Shown: positions 27,462 through 36,810 of the stretch, piece after piece
Layout of the letters: every line of letters starts with the position of its first letter
Position numbering within the stretch: position 1 is the stretch's first letter
NCBI GenBank assembly: GCA_023431385.1
Contig: JAEYWA010000003.1
Location: forward strand, 1-59,371
Length of the DNA: 59,371 nt
DNA from: Bacillota bacterium
GTDB taxonomy: Bacteria; Bacillota; Clostridia; Acetivibrionales; DSM-1351
Reading direction: 5' to 3'
Notes under the pieces: model-generated
Told to the model about the DNA's origin: nothing
Databases searched by the model: none
The model's input: the letters and a program-made list of their open reading frames with translations, nothing else
Made by a program: the position numbers and the translations under genes

Positions 27462-28271
27462 TCACTGCAGCAAATCGCTTGTGGGAGGGAGTTTTTCCAA
27501 TATCTGCTTTTCCAGTTTGTCTAAGAGCTCTTTAGCAATTCTTATATCTATGGAAATATCTTTTCTGAACCTTTCAACAGCCTCCTGGTCTTCCAGAATT
27601 TTGGCTTCGTTAAAAGGAAATTGTTTTCTCAGACTTTCAATCTCCGAAAGTACAGTCTTTGTTTTTGTTTTCAAATGCTTTACGACCCTCTTCATATCTG
27701 TTTTTGATTTCTCTTCAAGTTTTTCAGAACCTTCAGGACCATCCTTATATTCAAGTATAACTTTTTTGTGAAGCTTTTTCAATTTCTCAGCATCCTGGGT
27801 TTCATATGCTGCCTTTGCAGCCTTCCAGATACGTTTACTCTTTTTGTCAGGGATATCTGAAAGTTCAGGGTGAATTCGCTCAGCTATTGAAAAATACATA
27901 TTTTTTAACTCTTGAGCCTTTTCAATCAATTCAGTATTATCCACGCTCATGTTATGAACATTGTCAATCTCCCTCTTCATTATCCTGAGCATGCTAAAAT
28001 TCTTTTCAAACTCCTTTTCAAGAGTTCTGTCTATATGCTGGTAATCTATCGGAATCTGAAATTGAACACAGGTCTGCAACATCTCAAGCTTCAGCTTTGT
28101 CCTGGCAATAGTCAGCTCAAGCTTATGCAGTTCATACCGGGGCTCTCCAAGCTTAAGAATGAAATCATTTTTTAACAGACTTGATTCGTATATCTCCATA
28201 TAATCACGCTCCACAAGAGCTTCCATCAATAATTTTTTTTGAACTTTGTAATCCTCATAAATATTTTCCAT
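27462..28271 (-). CDS. Coiled-coil protein with a J-domain-like segment
   Basis: A 269-residue, largely helical, highly charged cytosolic protein. The middle (about residues 112-170) resembles a J domain: KAQELKNMYFSIAERIHPELSDIP, then IWKAAKAAYETQDAEKLKKL. The HPD tripeptide needed to stimulate DnaK is HPE at 134-136. The flanks are coiled coil. It may be a degenerate or specialised J-protein; no chaperone gene is adjacent. It lies 20 bases downstream of the ABC exporter genes, so it is probably in their operon. Family not otherwise recognised. Confidence 0.6.
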   Translation of the reverse strand: MENIYEDYKVQKKLLMEALVERDYMEIYESSLLKNDFILKLGEPRYELHKLELTIARTKLKLEMLQTCVQFQIPIDYQHIDRTLEKEFEKNFSMLRIMKREIDNVHNMSVDNTELIEKAQELKNMYFSIAERIHPELSDIPDKKSKRIWKAAKAAYETQDAEKLKKLHKKVILEYKDGPEGSEKLEEKSKTDMKRVVKHLKTKTKTVLSEIESLRKQFPFNEAKILEDQEAVERFRKDISIDIRIAKELLDKLEKQILEKLPPTSDLLQ

Positions 28272-28291
28272 ACTAACCTCCCTAAACCATA

Positions 28292-30043
28292 TTACAAATC
28301 AACATTTTCGTATTGACTGTAGTATAGCTTATTATAGAACCCGCCCTTTGCAATAAGCTCGTCATGGGTTCCCTGTTCCACTATTTGTCCTTTATTCATA
28401 ACAAGTATCAAATCGGCTTCCCGAATAGTTGATAATCTATGGGCTATAATAAAGCTTGTTCTGCCTTCCATTAACCTGTTGAAGGCCTTTTGAATCTTAA
28501 TTTCGGTTCTGGTATCAACACTGCTGGTTGCTTCATCAAGTATAAGCATCGGAGGAATTATAAGCATTACTCGAGCAATTGTCAATAGCTGGCGCTGCCC
28601 CTGGGAAAGATTTCCTCCGCCCTCAGTAACCATGGTGTTATAGCCCATGGGCAACTTTTTAATAAAACTGTGTGCGTTTGCCGACTTTGCTGCTGCGGTT
28701 ATTTCATCATCAGAAGCATCCGGCTTGCCATAAGAAATATTATCACGTATTGTACCGGCAAACAGCCAGGTATCCTGCAAAACCATACCAAATGCTTTTC
28801 TAAGGCTATCCTTTGTCATAGACCTAATGTTTATTCCATCAATATATATATTCCCACTATTTACATCGTAAAATCTCATTAATAAATTTACAAGAGTTGT
28901 TTTTCCCGCTCCTGTAGGACCAACTATAGCGACCCTGGTTCCATTATTTACATCAAGGTTGAAATTTTTTATTAGAGGATGGTCAGCAGTGTATGAAAAG
29001 GATACATTATCGAATGTAACCTTACCTTTAGTACTTGTAGTGCTTGAAAATTCAACAAGCCCCTCCTCCTCATTGTTTTCAGGCTCACTGTCAAGAACCG
29101 AGAATACTCTCTGAGCTGATGCAATAGCAGTCTGAAGCTGTGTTGTGACACTTGTTATATTATTTATTGGCTGAGAAAAATATGTTGAATAAGTCAAAAA
29201 ACTTGAAATGTAGCCTATGCTAAGTTTACCGGCAATAGCTGCTATACCGCCTGTCAGCCCCAGCAACACGTAGGTTATGTTGTTTACCAGCCTTGTAGAG
29301 GGATTGACAAGGGAAGAATAGAACTGCGCCCATCTACCAGCTTTATAAAGCCTGTCGTTTATTTTCTCAAATTTCTCCTGGGCAGATTTTTCATAGTTGA
29401 AGGCCTTTACCACCTTCTGATTACCTATCATTTCCTCAACAAAGCCGTTGAGCTCTCCGTTCAGCTTTGACTGCTCTCTGAAAAGCTTTGAAGAACGTTT
29501 TGTGATGAAGGAAGCAATAAAAAAGGTAATTGGCGTCATAACTATTACAACCAGAGTTATAAAAGGATTAAGAATAAACATGAATACGAGAGAACCTACT
29601 ATTGAGATTATACCGGTAAGAAACTGTGTTACTGATTGGAATATCCCCTCAGAAATGTATTCCATATCGCTTGTAAGCCGAGACATAATATCTCCGTGAG
29701 CATTCCTGTCGTAATACTCCAGAGGCATCTTGGTTACGTGAATAAAAACATCATTTTTAAGCTCCTCAACAGTTCTGTTGGCAAGCTTGCTTGTCAGCAC
29801 CTGAAGGGTCCATTGGAAAATCGCACTTACGCAATATAGAACTATTATTACAAGTACGATTTTTCCAATCTGCTTAAAGTCTACACTGTTTTTTCCTGCT
29901 ATACTATCGACACCCTTACCAATTATGAAAGGGCCTGCAATCATAAGTACGTTACTGAATACGGCACAAAGCAGGGCGCCAAAAACAAACTGCCTGTGCT
30001 TTAAAATGTATTTAACAAGACGTTTAACAACTCTATTTTTCAT
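28292..30043 (-). CDS. ABC exporter half-transporter (second subunit)
   Basis: A 583-residue half-transporter with six membrane segments (about residues 20-305) and a C-terminal ATPase domain. Walker A is GPTGAGKTT, the signature is LSQGQRQ, and Walker B ends in LILDEATSSVD with a canonical catalytic Glu. ATG 30043 has GAGG upstream and overlaps the partner gene by 11 bases. Together with the upstream gene it forms a heterodimeric exporter of the LmrCD/BmrCD type, in which this subunit carries the canonical Walker B and a modified signature. Substrate unknown; drugs or lipids are typical of the family. Confidence 0.95.
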   Translation of the reverse strand: MKNRVVKRLVKYILKHRQFVFGALLCAVFSNVLMIAGPFIIGKGVDSIAGKNSVDFKQIGKIVLVIIVLYCVSAIFQWTLQVLTSKLANRTVEELKNDVFIHVTKMPLEYYDRNAHGDIMSRLTSDMEYISEGIFQSVTQFLTGIISIVGSLVFMFILNPFITLVVIVMTPITFFIASFITKRSSKLFREQSKLNGELNGFVEEMIGNQKVVKAFNYEKSAQEKFEKINDRLYKAGRWAQFYSSLVNPSTRLVNNITYVLLGLTGGIAAIAGKLSIGYISSFLTYSTYFSQPINNITSVTTQLQTAIASAQRVFSVLDSEPENNEEEGLVEFSSTTSTKGKVTFDNVSFSYTADHPLIKNFNLDVNNGTRVAIVGPTGAGKTTLVNLLMRFYDVNSGNIYIDGINIRSMTKDSLRKAFGMVLQDTWLFAGTIRDNISYGKPDASDDEITAAAKSANAHSFIKKLPMGYNTMVTEGGGNLSQGQRQLLTIARVMLIIPPMLILDEATSSVDTRTEIKIQKAFNRLMEGRTSFIIAHRLSTIREADLILVMNKGQIVEQGTHDELIAKGGFYNKLYYSQYENVDL

Positions 30044-31871
30044 TTTGCGCCACCTCACTTTCGTCCTGGGAGCTGACTATTTCCTTGTATACCGCACAGC
30101 TTTCAAGCAGCTCGGCGTTGCTTCCCATACCCACTATTTCTCCCTCGTCCATAACAATAACAATATCTGCATTTCGAATTGCTGCAACACGCTGAGTAAC
30201 AATAATCACTGTGGTATCGGACATCTCTTCCTTAAGCTCCCTCCGCAAACGTGAGTCTGTAGCATAATCCAGTGCACTTGAGCTGTCATCCAGTATCAAT
30301 ATATCCGGCTCCTTTACTAAAGCTCGCGCTATAGCCAATCTCTGCCTTTGACCGCCGGACAGATTTCTTCCTCCCTGAACTATTTGAGTCTGAAAGCCAT
30401 CAGGTTTGTTTTCTATAAATTCATAGGCCTGAGCTATTTTAGTAGCTTTGACCATATCTTCAAGAGTTGCATCCGGATTTCCCCATTTCAGATTTTCTTC
30501 TATTGTACCTGAGAAAAGCACAGATTTCTGAGGCACCAATCCTATTTTATCTCTGAGTTCTTTCTGTTTCAGTCTTTTAACATCAATCCCGTTATAGCTG
30601 ACTGTACCTTCCGTTGCATCGTAAAAGCGTGCAATTAGGTTTATCAGCGTTGACTTTCCTGCACCGGTAGACCCAATAATTCCTGTAACCTGACCTTTAT
30701 TGATTTTAAAGGAGATATTCTGTAGTACATTCTCAGTTGATCTGTCATAGGAAAAGCTTACATTACTGAACTCTAATATGGGATTCGTCATTGACTTTTC
30801 ATGTTTTGTTGGATTTTCATGTGGTGGTGTTGGTGGTGTTGGTGCTACTGATGTTAATGTAATTTCTGCCTTTAAATCTATTTCTCTATTGAGCTTATAC
30901 TCTTTGTCAGTATCCATATCAACTATTGTGGGCTCCATATCAAGGAGTTCATTGACTCTACCCGCTGATGCAGCCGCCTTTGTAAAGGTCACAACGAGGT
31001 TTGCAAGAACTATTAACGCAGATAAAATCATATTAACGTAGTTTATGTATGCAATTATTTCACCCTGTGTCATACTTCCTTCATTAACCTGTATACCTCC
31101 GAACCAAAGAATTGCAGCAATACCTAAATTGATTATGACCGTTGTCACCGGATTTAAAAGGGCGGAGATTCGTCCTACCCTAATTGAACTGTCAGCATAC
31201 TCCCTGTTGCTTTCAACAAATCTAGCCCTTTCCTTGTCAAGCCTTGCAAAGGCACGAACCACTCTTGCGCCAGACAAATTTTCTCTTATTACCGTTGAAA
31301 GCACATCGAGTTTCTTTTGAACCGACTTATACATTGGAACACTTTTTGACATTACAATATAAAGAAAAACAGCAAAAAAAGGCATTGTAACCAACAATAC
31401 CAGGGATAGCCTGAGGTTAATTATCATGGCCATTACAACACCGCCAATGCACAGAAAAGGTACACGTATTACTAGCCTTATCAGCATGGCAACTGCAAAC
31501 TGCAATTGATTTACATCACTTGTTATTCTGTTTATTAGGGAGGGTGTTCCTATTTTATCAATTTCATTGTAGGAAAAGCTCTGTATTTTTTTGAATAACA
31601 GATTTCTCATTGTTGTTCCAAAACCCTGAGATGCTATAGATGCATAGTATTGGCATATATATGCTGAACCTGCCCCTATAACTGCTGTTATAAGCATTAG
31701 TCCTCCCATTGAGTATACGAAGGAGGTATTATTTGCTTTGACACCGTTATCAATAAGTTTGGCCATCATTAACGGTATTAGTAGCTCAAGAATGGCCTCA
31801 AACAATTTAAAAGCAGGCCCTAAAGTCACCTGCTTGATATATGGTTTTAAGTATTTCACAAGTTTTAACAA
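30033..31871 (-). CDS. ABC exporter half-transporter (first subunit)
   Basis: A 612-residue half-transporter: six membrane segments (about residues 15-305), a Pro/Thr-rich linker (TSVAPTPPTPPHENPTKH, about 345-365), and an ATPase domain with GSTGAGKST, signature LSGGQRQR and Walker B LILDDSSSALD. The catalytic Glu of Walker B is Asp. Paired with the downstream subunit's LSQGQ signature, this gives one degenerate and one active ATP site, as in asymmetric heterodimeric exporters. First gene of a unit with the partner and the J-like gene. Confidence 0.95.
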   Translation of the reverse strand: MLKLVKYLKPYIKQVTLGPAFKLFEAILELLIPLMMAKLIDNGVKANNTSFVYSMGGLMLITAVIGAGSAYICQYYASIASQGFGTTMRNLLFKKIQSFSYNEIDKIGTPSLINRITSDVNQLQFAVAMLIRLVIRVPFLCIGGVVMAMIINLRLSLVLLVTMPFFAVFLYIVMSKSVPMYKSVQKKLDVLSTVIRENLSGARVVRAFARLDKERARFVESNREYADSSIRVGRISALLNPVTTVIINLGIAAILWFGGIQVNEGSMTQGEIIAYINYVNMILSALIVLANLVVTFTKAAASAGRVNELLDMEPTIVDMDTDKEYKLNREIDLKAEITLTSVAPTPPTPPHENPTKHEKSMTNPILEFSNVSFSYDRSTENVLQNISFKINKGQVTGIIGSTGAGKSTLINLIARFYDATEGTVSYNGIDVKRLKQKELRDKIGLVPQKSVLFSGTIEENLKWGNPDATLEDMVKATKIAQAYEFIENKPDGFQTQIVQGGRNLSGGQRQRLAIARALVKEPDILILDDSSSALDYATDSRLRRELKEEMSDTTVIIVTQRVAAIRNADIVIVMDEGEIVGMGSNAELLESCAVYKEIVSSQDESEVAQNEK

Positions 31872-31911
31872 AGAAAAAACCCCTTTAATTCTTCTACTCT
31901 GCTATGTATTA

Positions 31912-32061
31912 ATCTAGAGGTTGGATGTTGGAAGTAAGAGGTAAGACAATCTCTAAACTATATCTTCCAAATTCTAACCTCTAACCTCTAACCCCTAACC
32001 TCTAACTTCTCACCTTCAACCTCTAACTTCTTACCTTCAACCTCTAACCTCCAACCTCTAA
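31912..32061. repeat. Degenerate heptanucleotide tandem repeat with an inverted segment
   Basis: On the minus strand about 14 copies of a 7-base unit, consensus TTAGAGG (variants TTGGAGG, TTGAAGG, TTAGGGG and TAAGAAG), run from 32061 down to about 31961. A shorter stretch of the same units, in the opposite orientation, occupies about 31914-31955, so the two can pair as a hairpin (for example TTGGAAG with CTTCCAA). The strand is nearly pure purine. It covers the last codons and the TAG stop of the HD-domain gene. Confidence 0.85.
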
Positions 32062-32583
32062 AAAGAACATCCCTTCCAGAAGTTCCGTGCCGGCTTTGGT
32101 TTTAAAATATTTTCCCCGGATTGAATTCACAGCCATAATATCCATTTGGTCCTCAAATATATTTACAAGGAAATCTGCTTCCACCAGAATTTGAAAATCA
32201 TCTCCGTCAATTTTGCCGTAGCTGTGGTGATGCCCTACTATATGGCAAACACGCTCAATAATATCAGTATCAATGGAGTGCCTCTCCAAAAGCTGACGTG
32301 CTATTTCCGGTCCCTCCTTTTCCTGATATGGACCGGCAGATGAGTTATACTTTCTCTCAGCTTCCTTTATACCTATATCATGAAGAATCCCGGAAAGATT
32401 TACAATTAGGCTGGCCTTTTTGTCAAGCTGTTCAAGTGCTGCTATGGTGGAGCAGAAACTATATACCTTCAGAGCATGGTTGATTCTTCTTACATCCTTA
32501 TCAAAATATAAAATCATATCTCTGGTAATCTGTTCAATCATATTTACTTTATTGGACAAGTCATTTTTCAGTTTATTGTCCAA
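32044..32583 (-). CDS. HD domain protein
   Basis: A 179-residue HD-superfamily protein: the ligand series includes INHALKVYSFC (H36 region), the HD doublet in GILHDIG, HIVGHHHSYG and a later Asp in EADFLVN. It is predicted to be a metal-dependent phosphohydrolase; substrate unknown. It stands as a single gene. Its last five codons (LEVGG) and stop lie inside the heptanucleotide repeat, so the repeat has shaped the C-terminus. Confidence 0.88.
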   Translation of the reverse strand: MDNKLKNDLSNKVNMIEQITRDMILYFDKDVRRINHALKVYSFCSTIAALEQLDKKASLIVNLSGILHDIGIKEAERKYNSSAGPYQEKEGPEIARQLLERHSIDTDIIERVCHIVGHHHSYGKIDGDDFQILVEADFLVNIFEDQMDIMAVNSIRGKYFKTKAGTELLEGMFFLEVGG

Positions 32584-32739
32584 TATACCTCCCTTACCGT
32601 TTCAGCTTTATTTCTATCAATTATATTTCATTTGAAGTGCTAAAACAATAAACCCAATGAAATTCTGGTAATTATGCTGATGAAATTTAAGCAACCAGAC
32701 TGCATGAAATTGAGATAATTGAACCCGTATACTTATTTA

Positions 32740-34158
32740 TCACAGTATCGGCGAAAATAATCTGAAAGTACTTTCCTGTATCCTGGAATAGATACTTCTT
32801 TTACTAAATTCCTCTTTAGTTATAAGACTGCATAACTTCAAATCCTCGTGGAATATATTTGAACATCTGTTGGTTATTTCTTTCCCATACATAAAGGCAT
32901 CAATTTCAAAATTAAGTGAAAAGCTTCTCATATCAATATTTGCAGTTCCCACCGCAGTGACAAGCTCATCCACTACCATCATTTTTGCATGTAAAAAGCC
33001 GGGATAAATATAAACCTTTATTCCATAGTCGATAACATCTGCCACATAAGACATTGTTGCTTTATAAACATAATGTTTATCCGGTACACCAGGAATCTGA
33101 ATCATTACCTCTACACCGGATAAGGCAGCATTCTGAAGAGCCTCCAGAAAAGCGGTATCAGGTACAAAATATGGTGTCTGTATAAGGATACTCTCCTTTG
33201 CCGAATTAATCATTTTGAGCATTCCCCGTTTTATTTCCTGACCGGAGGTATCCGGGCCACTGGACACAATTTGTATTCCGGTGCTTCCGTTACCTGCTTC
33301 TATTTCAGGAAAGTACCGGATACTGTCGAACTTATTCGAGTCCTGTTTTGATGCATACAGCCAATCTTCAATAAATCTCAGCTGAAGGTCAAGCACACTG
33401 CTGCCGGTTATTTTTAAGTGAGTGTCTCTCCAGGGTTTTGTTTTTTTATGAAATCCAAGGTATTCATCTCCAATATTTATTCCTCCTGTATACCCGATTT
33501 TGCCATCTATTACCACAATTTTACGATGATTCCTGAAGTTAACCTTAAGAAAATTGTTGAATGTATTTGATAAATAGCTGAATACCTCGCCACCATTTTC
33601 TCTAATGGTGGAATACGCCTCAAAGGGCATCAGCAGATTTGAGCCATGATCGAATAATACCCGCACCTCCAGACCTTCTTTTGCCTTTCTAGCAAGCAAT
33701 TCAATCAGTTTTTTACCGATATTGTCATTTTGAAAAATAAAATATAGAAGGTGTATTGATTCCTTGGCTTCCTCTAGATCTTTGAACAACTGGTTGTATT
33801 TGTCCAGAGCACTGGTAAAGATAACGACCTCATTGTTATCGGTATACGGACTTTGAGAGGTAGCAGCATTAAGTCTCATAAGCTGTTTCATTGGTTCTCC
33901 GTGAAAATCCGGAACCTTTATTTCTTTACCATACGGAATTTTGATATAACTCTTAAAAACCTTATGACTGTACTGCTTATAGGATTTTCTCCCAAACAGT
34001 AAATACAGAAAAAAACCTAATAAAGGCAGTAAAGACAGGGTTAAAACCCAGCTTAAAGCCTGAACCGGTTTTTTGCGTTCAAAGAAAACAGCTGTGATAA
34101 TAAATACAATATTTATGACAATAATAATTACTGATATGGTGGACCCTACATTGTTCAT
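32740..34158 (-). CDS. cls: Cardiolipin synthase
   Basis: Membrane phosphatidyltransferase that condenses two phosphatidylglycerols to cardiolipin. At 472 residues it has two N-terminal membrane segments (about residues 5-27 and 37-57) and two phospholipase D motifs, NHRKIVVIDG and LHAKMMVVDE, each HxKx4D. ATG 34158 is preceded by GGAG at six bases; the longer frame starts with TTG inside that site. It lies about 30 bases after recO on the same strand and may belong to the era-recO transcript. Length and motifs fit the family exactly. Confidence 0.95.
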   Translation of the reverse strand: MNNVGSTISVIIIVINIVFIITAVFFERKKPVQALSWVLTLSLLPLLGFFLYLLFGRKSYKQYSHKVFKSYIKIPYGKEIKVPDFHGEPMKQLMRLNAATSQSPYTDNNEVVIFTSALDKYNQLFKDLEEAKESIHLLYFIFQNDNIGKKLIELLARKAKEGLEVRVLFDHGSNLLMPFEAYSTIRENGGEVFSYLSNTFNNFLKVNFRNHRKIVVIDGKIGYTGGINIGDEYLGFHKKTKPWRDTHLKITGSSVLDLQLRFIEDWLYASKQDSNKFDSIRYFPEIEAGNGSTGIQIVSSGPDTSGQEIKRGMLKMINSAKESILIQTPYFVPDTAFLEALQNAALSGVEVMIQIPGVPDKHYVYKATMSYVADVIDYGIKVYIYPGFLHAKMMVVDELVTAVGTANIDMRSFSLNFEIDAFMYGKEITNRCSNIFHEDLKLCSLITKEEFSKRSIYSRIQESTFRLFSPIL

Positions 34159-34188
34159 ATACCACTCCAATTATTAGATCAAACACGT

Positions 34189-34932
34189 TTACATTAATTG
34201 CTTTAAATAATCCAGTTTGTTATATTCCTTTCCCAGATGCTCTTTTATATACTTACCAGATATAATTCCCAGTTCTTTAATTGACTGCTCTGATAAGGAA
34301 AAGCTGAACAGCTTCTGTGGACTGATTTTCATAATATACTTCAATGCTTTAACCGTTCCCGGTAAAAGAGGTACTATCCTCCCCTTAGGGTTAACACATT
34401 CAGCACAAACAATTCCCGAATTATCCAGATCAAAGTACATATTCTCGTCACCTGTGCTGTTACAATTTATACAGCTTGATACGTGAGGTTCGTAGCCTAG
34501 CAACGACATGAGCCTTAGCTCAAAAACTCTGGTCACCATATCAAGAGAGCGGTCGGTTTTTGCAATAACATAAAGAGTGTTCAGCAAAAGCTGGAGTATG
34601 CTTCCAGAGGGTTCTCCCTCCTGAACATTATCGGAAATAAGCTCCAGAATGTGTGAACTGTAAGTAAGCTTAAAAATGTCATTTCTTATTTCATAATTTG
34701 GCTCAATAACCTCACAGCAGGACATATTATACAATTCCTTGCCCTTAAACAGCATATAGTCACTGAAACACAGCAGTTGTGTGCCGCTGCTTAAGGAATT
34801 TTTAGGCCTCCTCGCGTTTTTTGCGGCAATTGAAATCTTACCCTCTTCTGCTGTTAATACTGTTACTATCTTATCGGCCTCTCCAGTATTTACTTCTTTT
34901 ATAACAATCCCCTTGTAATGTACAGTACCCAT
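34189..34932 (-). CDS. recO: DNA repair protein RecO
   Basis: Recombination mediator that helps load RecA with RecR. The 247-residue protein has an N-terminal OB fold (about residues 1-80), a helical domain, and a zinc ribbon with SSCINCNST and GIVCAECVN, four cysteines. It follows era by about 30 bases, as in many Firmicutes. Confidence 0.95.
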   Translation of the reverse strand: MGTVHYKGIVIKEVNTGEADKIVTVLTAEEGKISIAAKNARRPKNSLSSGTQLLCFSDYMLFKGKELYNMSCCEVIEPNYEIRNDIFKLTYSSHILELISDNVQEGEPSGSILQLLLNTLYVIAKTDRSLDMVTRVFELRLMSLLGYEPHVSSCINCNSTGDENMYFDLDNSGIVCAECVNPKGRIVPLLPGTVKALKYIMKISPQKLFSFSLSEQSIKELGIISGKYIKEHLGKEYNKLDYLKQLM

Positions 34933-34965
34933 TTACCTCTGTGGCCTCCAGGCTAATCCATTTTA

Positions 34966-35859
34966 CTATTTTTTACTTTTATAGCCCAGATCTTTAAGCA
35001 TACTGTCGTTATTGCGCCAGTCGGGCTTAACCTTGACCCAAAGCTCCAGAAATATTTTTGTGTCCAGCAATCTTTCGATTTCATACCTTGCTGCACTACC
35101 AATTTTCTTTAACATCTGTCCCTGCTTACCTATAATAATTCCCTTATGAGAGCTTTTTTCACAGTAGATGGTAGCCTGAATATTTATCAGTCCATCCTCT
35201 CTCTCCTTGAAGGACATTACTTCAACGCCTACTCCATGAGGTACCTCTTCATCCAGGTTCAACAGTACCTTTTCTCTAATCATCTCAGCAGCAATTACCT
35301 TCTCAGGCTGGTCTGTCAGCGTATCTTCCGAAAAAAACTGCGGTCCCTCAGGGATATACTTCAACGCTTCATGTAATATTATATCTGTACCGTCATTTTT
35401 TAAAGCAGAAATCGGTATTATTGCTTTAAAGTCCATGAGCTTACTGTAGCTTTCAATTATTGAAAAGAGCTTATCCTTACTTACAATGTCAACCTTGTTC
35501 AAAATGAGAAATACAGGGGTTTTAACCTTTTTAAGCTGTTCTATTATGCTGATGTCCATATTTCCTGCCGGAGTAGTAGCTTCCACAAGAAAAAATATAA
35601 GGTCTACCTCCTTCATGGTTTCAGATGCAACATTTACCATGTATTCGCCCAATTTGGTTTTAGGCTTGTGAATGCCAGGTGTGTCAATAAGCACCAGCTG
35701 GCATTGTTCATTTGTAATTACTCCACGGATAGTATTTCTCGTGGTTTGTGGCTTATCCGACATTATTGCAATTTTTTGTCCTGTAATTGCATTCAACAGT
35801 GTAGATTTTCCAACATTCGGCCTTCCTATTACTGATACAAAACCCGATTTAAACGACAT
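34966..35859 (-). CDS. era: GTPase Era
   Basis: Ribosome assembly GTPase that binds the 3' end of 16S rRNA. At 297 residues: GRPNVGKST (G1), DTPGIHKPKTKLG (G3 region), NKVD (G4) and the C-terminal KH domain with SSHKGIIIGKQGQMLKKIG. Part of the block yqfC > yqfD > phoH > pgpH > ybeY > dgkA > cdd > era > recO. Confidence 0.98.
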   Translation of the reverse strand: MSFKSGFVSVIGRPNVGKSTLLNAITGQKIAIMSDKPQTTRNTIRGVITNEQCQLVLIDTPGIHKPKTKLGEYMVNVASETMKEVDLIFFLVEATTPAGNMDISIIEQLKKVKTPVFLILNKVDIVSKDKLFSIIESYSKLMDFKAIIPISALKNDGTDIILHEALKYIPEGPQFFSEDTLTDQPEKVIAAEMIREKVLLNLDEEVPHGVGVEVMSFKEREDGLINIQATIYCEKSSHKGIIIGKQGQMLKKIGSAARYEIERLLDTKIFLELWVKVKPDWRNNDSMLKDLGYKSKK

Positions 35860-35895
35860 ATATCCTCCATAACTATTTTGAACTGTAATTTATAC

Positions 35896-36288
35896 TTAAA
35901 AACTTCTGAATGCGTTTGGTAAAACGTCTCCAAAGCGCACCACCTTGTATTCTCCGTTTTTCTTTGTAGCTATTAACTCCATTTCATCATCAGCGAACTC
36001 TGCCAGAACCTGTCTGCATATACCGCAGGGATATATGTAATCCGGTTCGTCACTGACAACGGCTATCCTGGCTATCTCCAGTTTCCCCTCTTCTGAAACA
36101 GCCTTCCATACCGCTGTTCTCTCAGCACAGTTTGTAGCCCCAAAGGAGGCTATTTCAACATTACACCCGGTATAAACCCTACCTGTTTTTGTAAGCAGTG
36201 CAGCTCCTACATGGAATTTCGAGTAAGGTACATAGGCATTCTCCATTGCTTTTCTTGCGTAATCTATTAGTTCCAGATCTGTAATCAT
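35896..36288 (-). CDS. cdd: Cytidine deaminase
   Basis: Zinc enzyme converting cytidine and deoxycytidine to uridine forms in pyrimidine salvage. The 130-residue protein has the zinc motif CAERTAVWKA (catalytic Glu inside) and PCGICRQVLAEF. ATG 36288 is preceded by GGAGG four or five bases upstream; the open frame runs up to 36318. It sits between dgkA and era as in other Firmicutes. Confidence 0.96.
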   Translation of the reverse strand: MITDLELIDYARKAMENAYVPYSKFHVGAALLTKTGRVYTGCNVEIASFGATNCAERTAVWKAVSEEGKLEIARIAVVSDEPDYIYPCGICRQVLAEFADDEMELIATKKNGEYKVVRFGDVLPNAFRSF

Positions 36289-36339
36289 ATTAACCTCCAT
36301 GAGCCACATTGTGGCCACAAATAGTATTGAAATATTAAT

Positions 36340-36726
36340 CTACTTTATATATTCAAATATACCTATTGCTTTATTTATCAGCTTATCCCCAAGTATTATT
36401 ACTCCAATTACAATACTGAATATGGCGGATACAAATACCGCACCTGCCGATACGTCTTTTATTATTTTCGCCTTTGGATGATAAACATCAACTATTATGT
36501 TAACCATTACCTCCATAGCTGTATTGATCAGCTCAAAGCAAATTACCATTGCAATTGTAAGAAATAATACCGTCATTTCTAGTTTGCCTACTTTAAGCCA
36601 AATGGAGAGAAGAATAACGATGGCGGCGGTTGCCAGATGTATTTTCATATTTCTTTCATTCACAAAGGTATACCATATACCCTGGAAAGCAGTTCTAAAG
36701 CTCTCGAAAAGATTCTTGTTCTTCAT
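36340..36726 (-). CDS. dgkA: Diacylglycerol/undecaprenol kinase family protein
   Basis: Small integral membrane kinase of the DgkA family; Gram-positive members phosphorylate undecaprenol, feeding lipid-carrier recycling for the wall. The 128-residue protein has three membrane segments and the active-site segment CFELINTAMEVMVN with the catalytic Glu. ATG 36726 has GGAG at five bases. Located between ybeY and cdd, the standard place. Confidence 0.95.
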   Translation of the reverse strand: MKNKNLFESFRTAFQGIWYTFVNERNMKIHLATAAIVILLSIWLKVGKLEMTVLFLTIAMVICFELINTAMEVMVNIIVDVYHPKAKIIKDVSAGAVFVSAIFSIVIGVIILGDKLINKAIGIFEYIK

Positions 36727-36810
36727 AAACACTCCATATTAAAACAATCACATAATATAGCTATTATATGCTTGCGTGACGTATCTTTATCGCATTATCT
36801 AGCTATATTC

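Noticed and set aside
31912..32061. CRISPR array
   Set aside because: The units are only seven bases, have no spacers and no cas genes are present.
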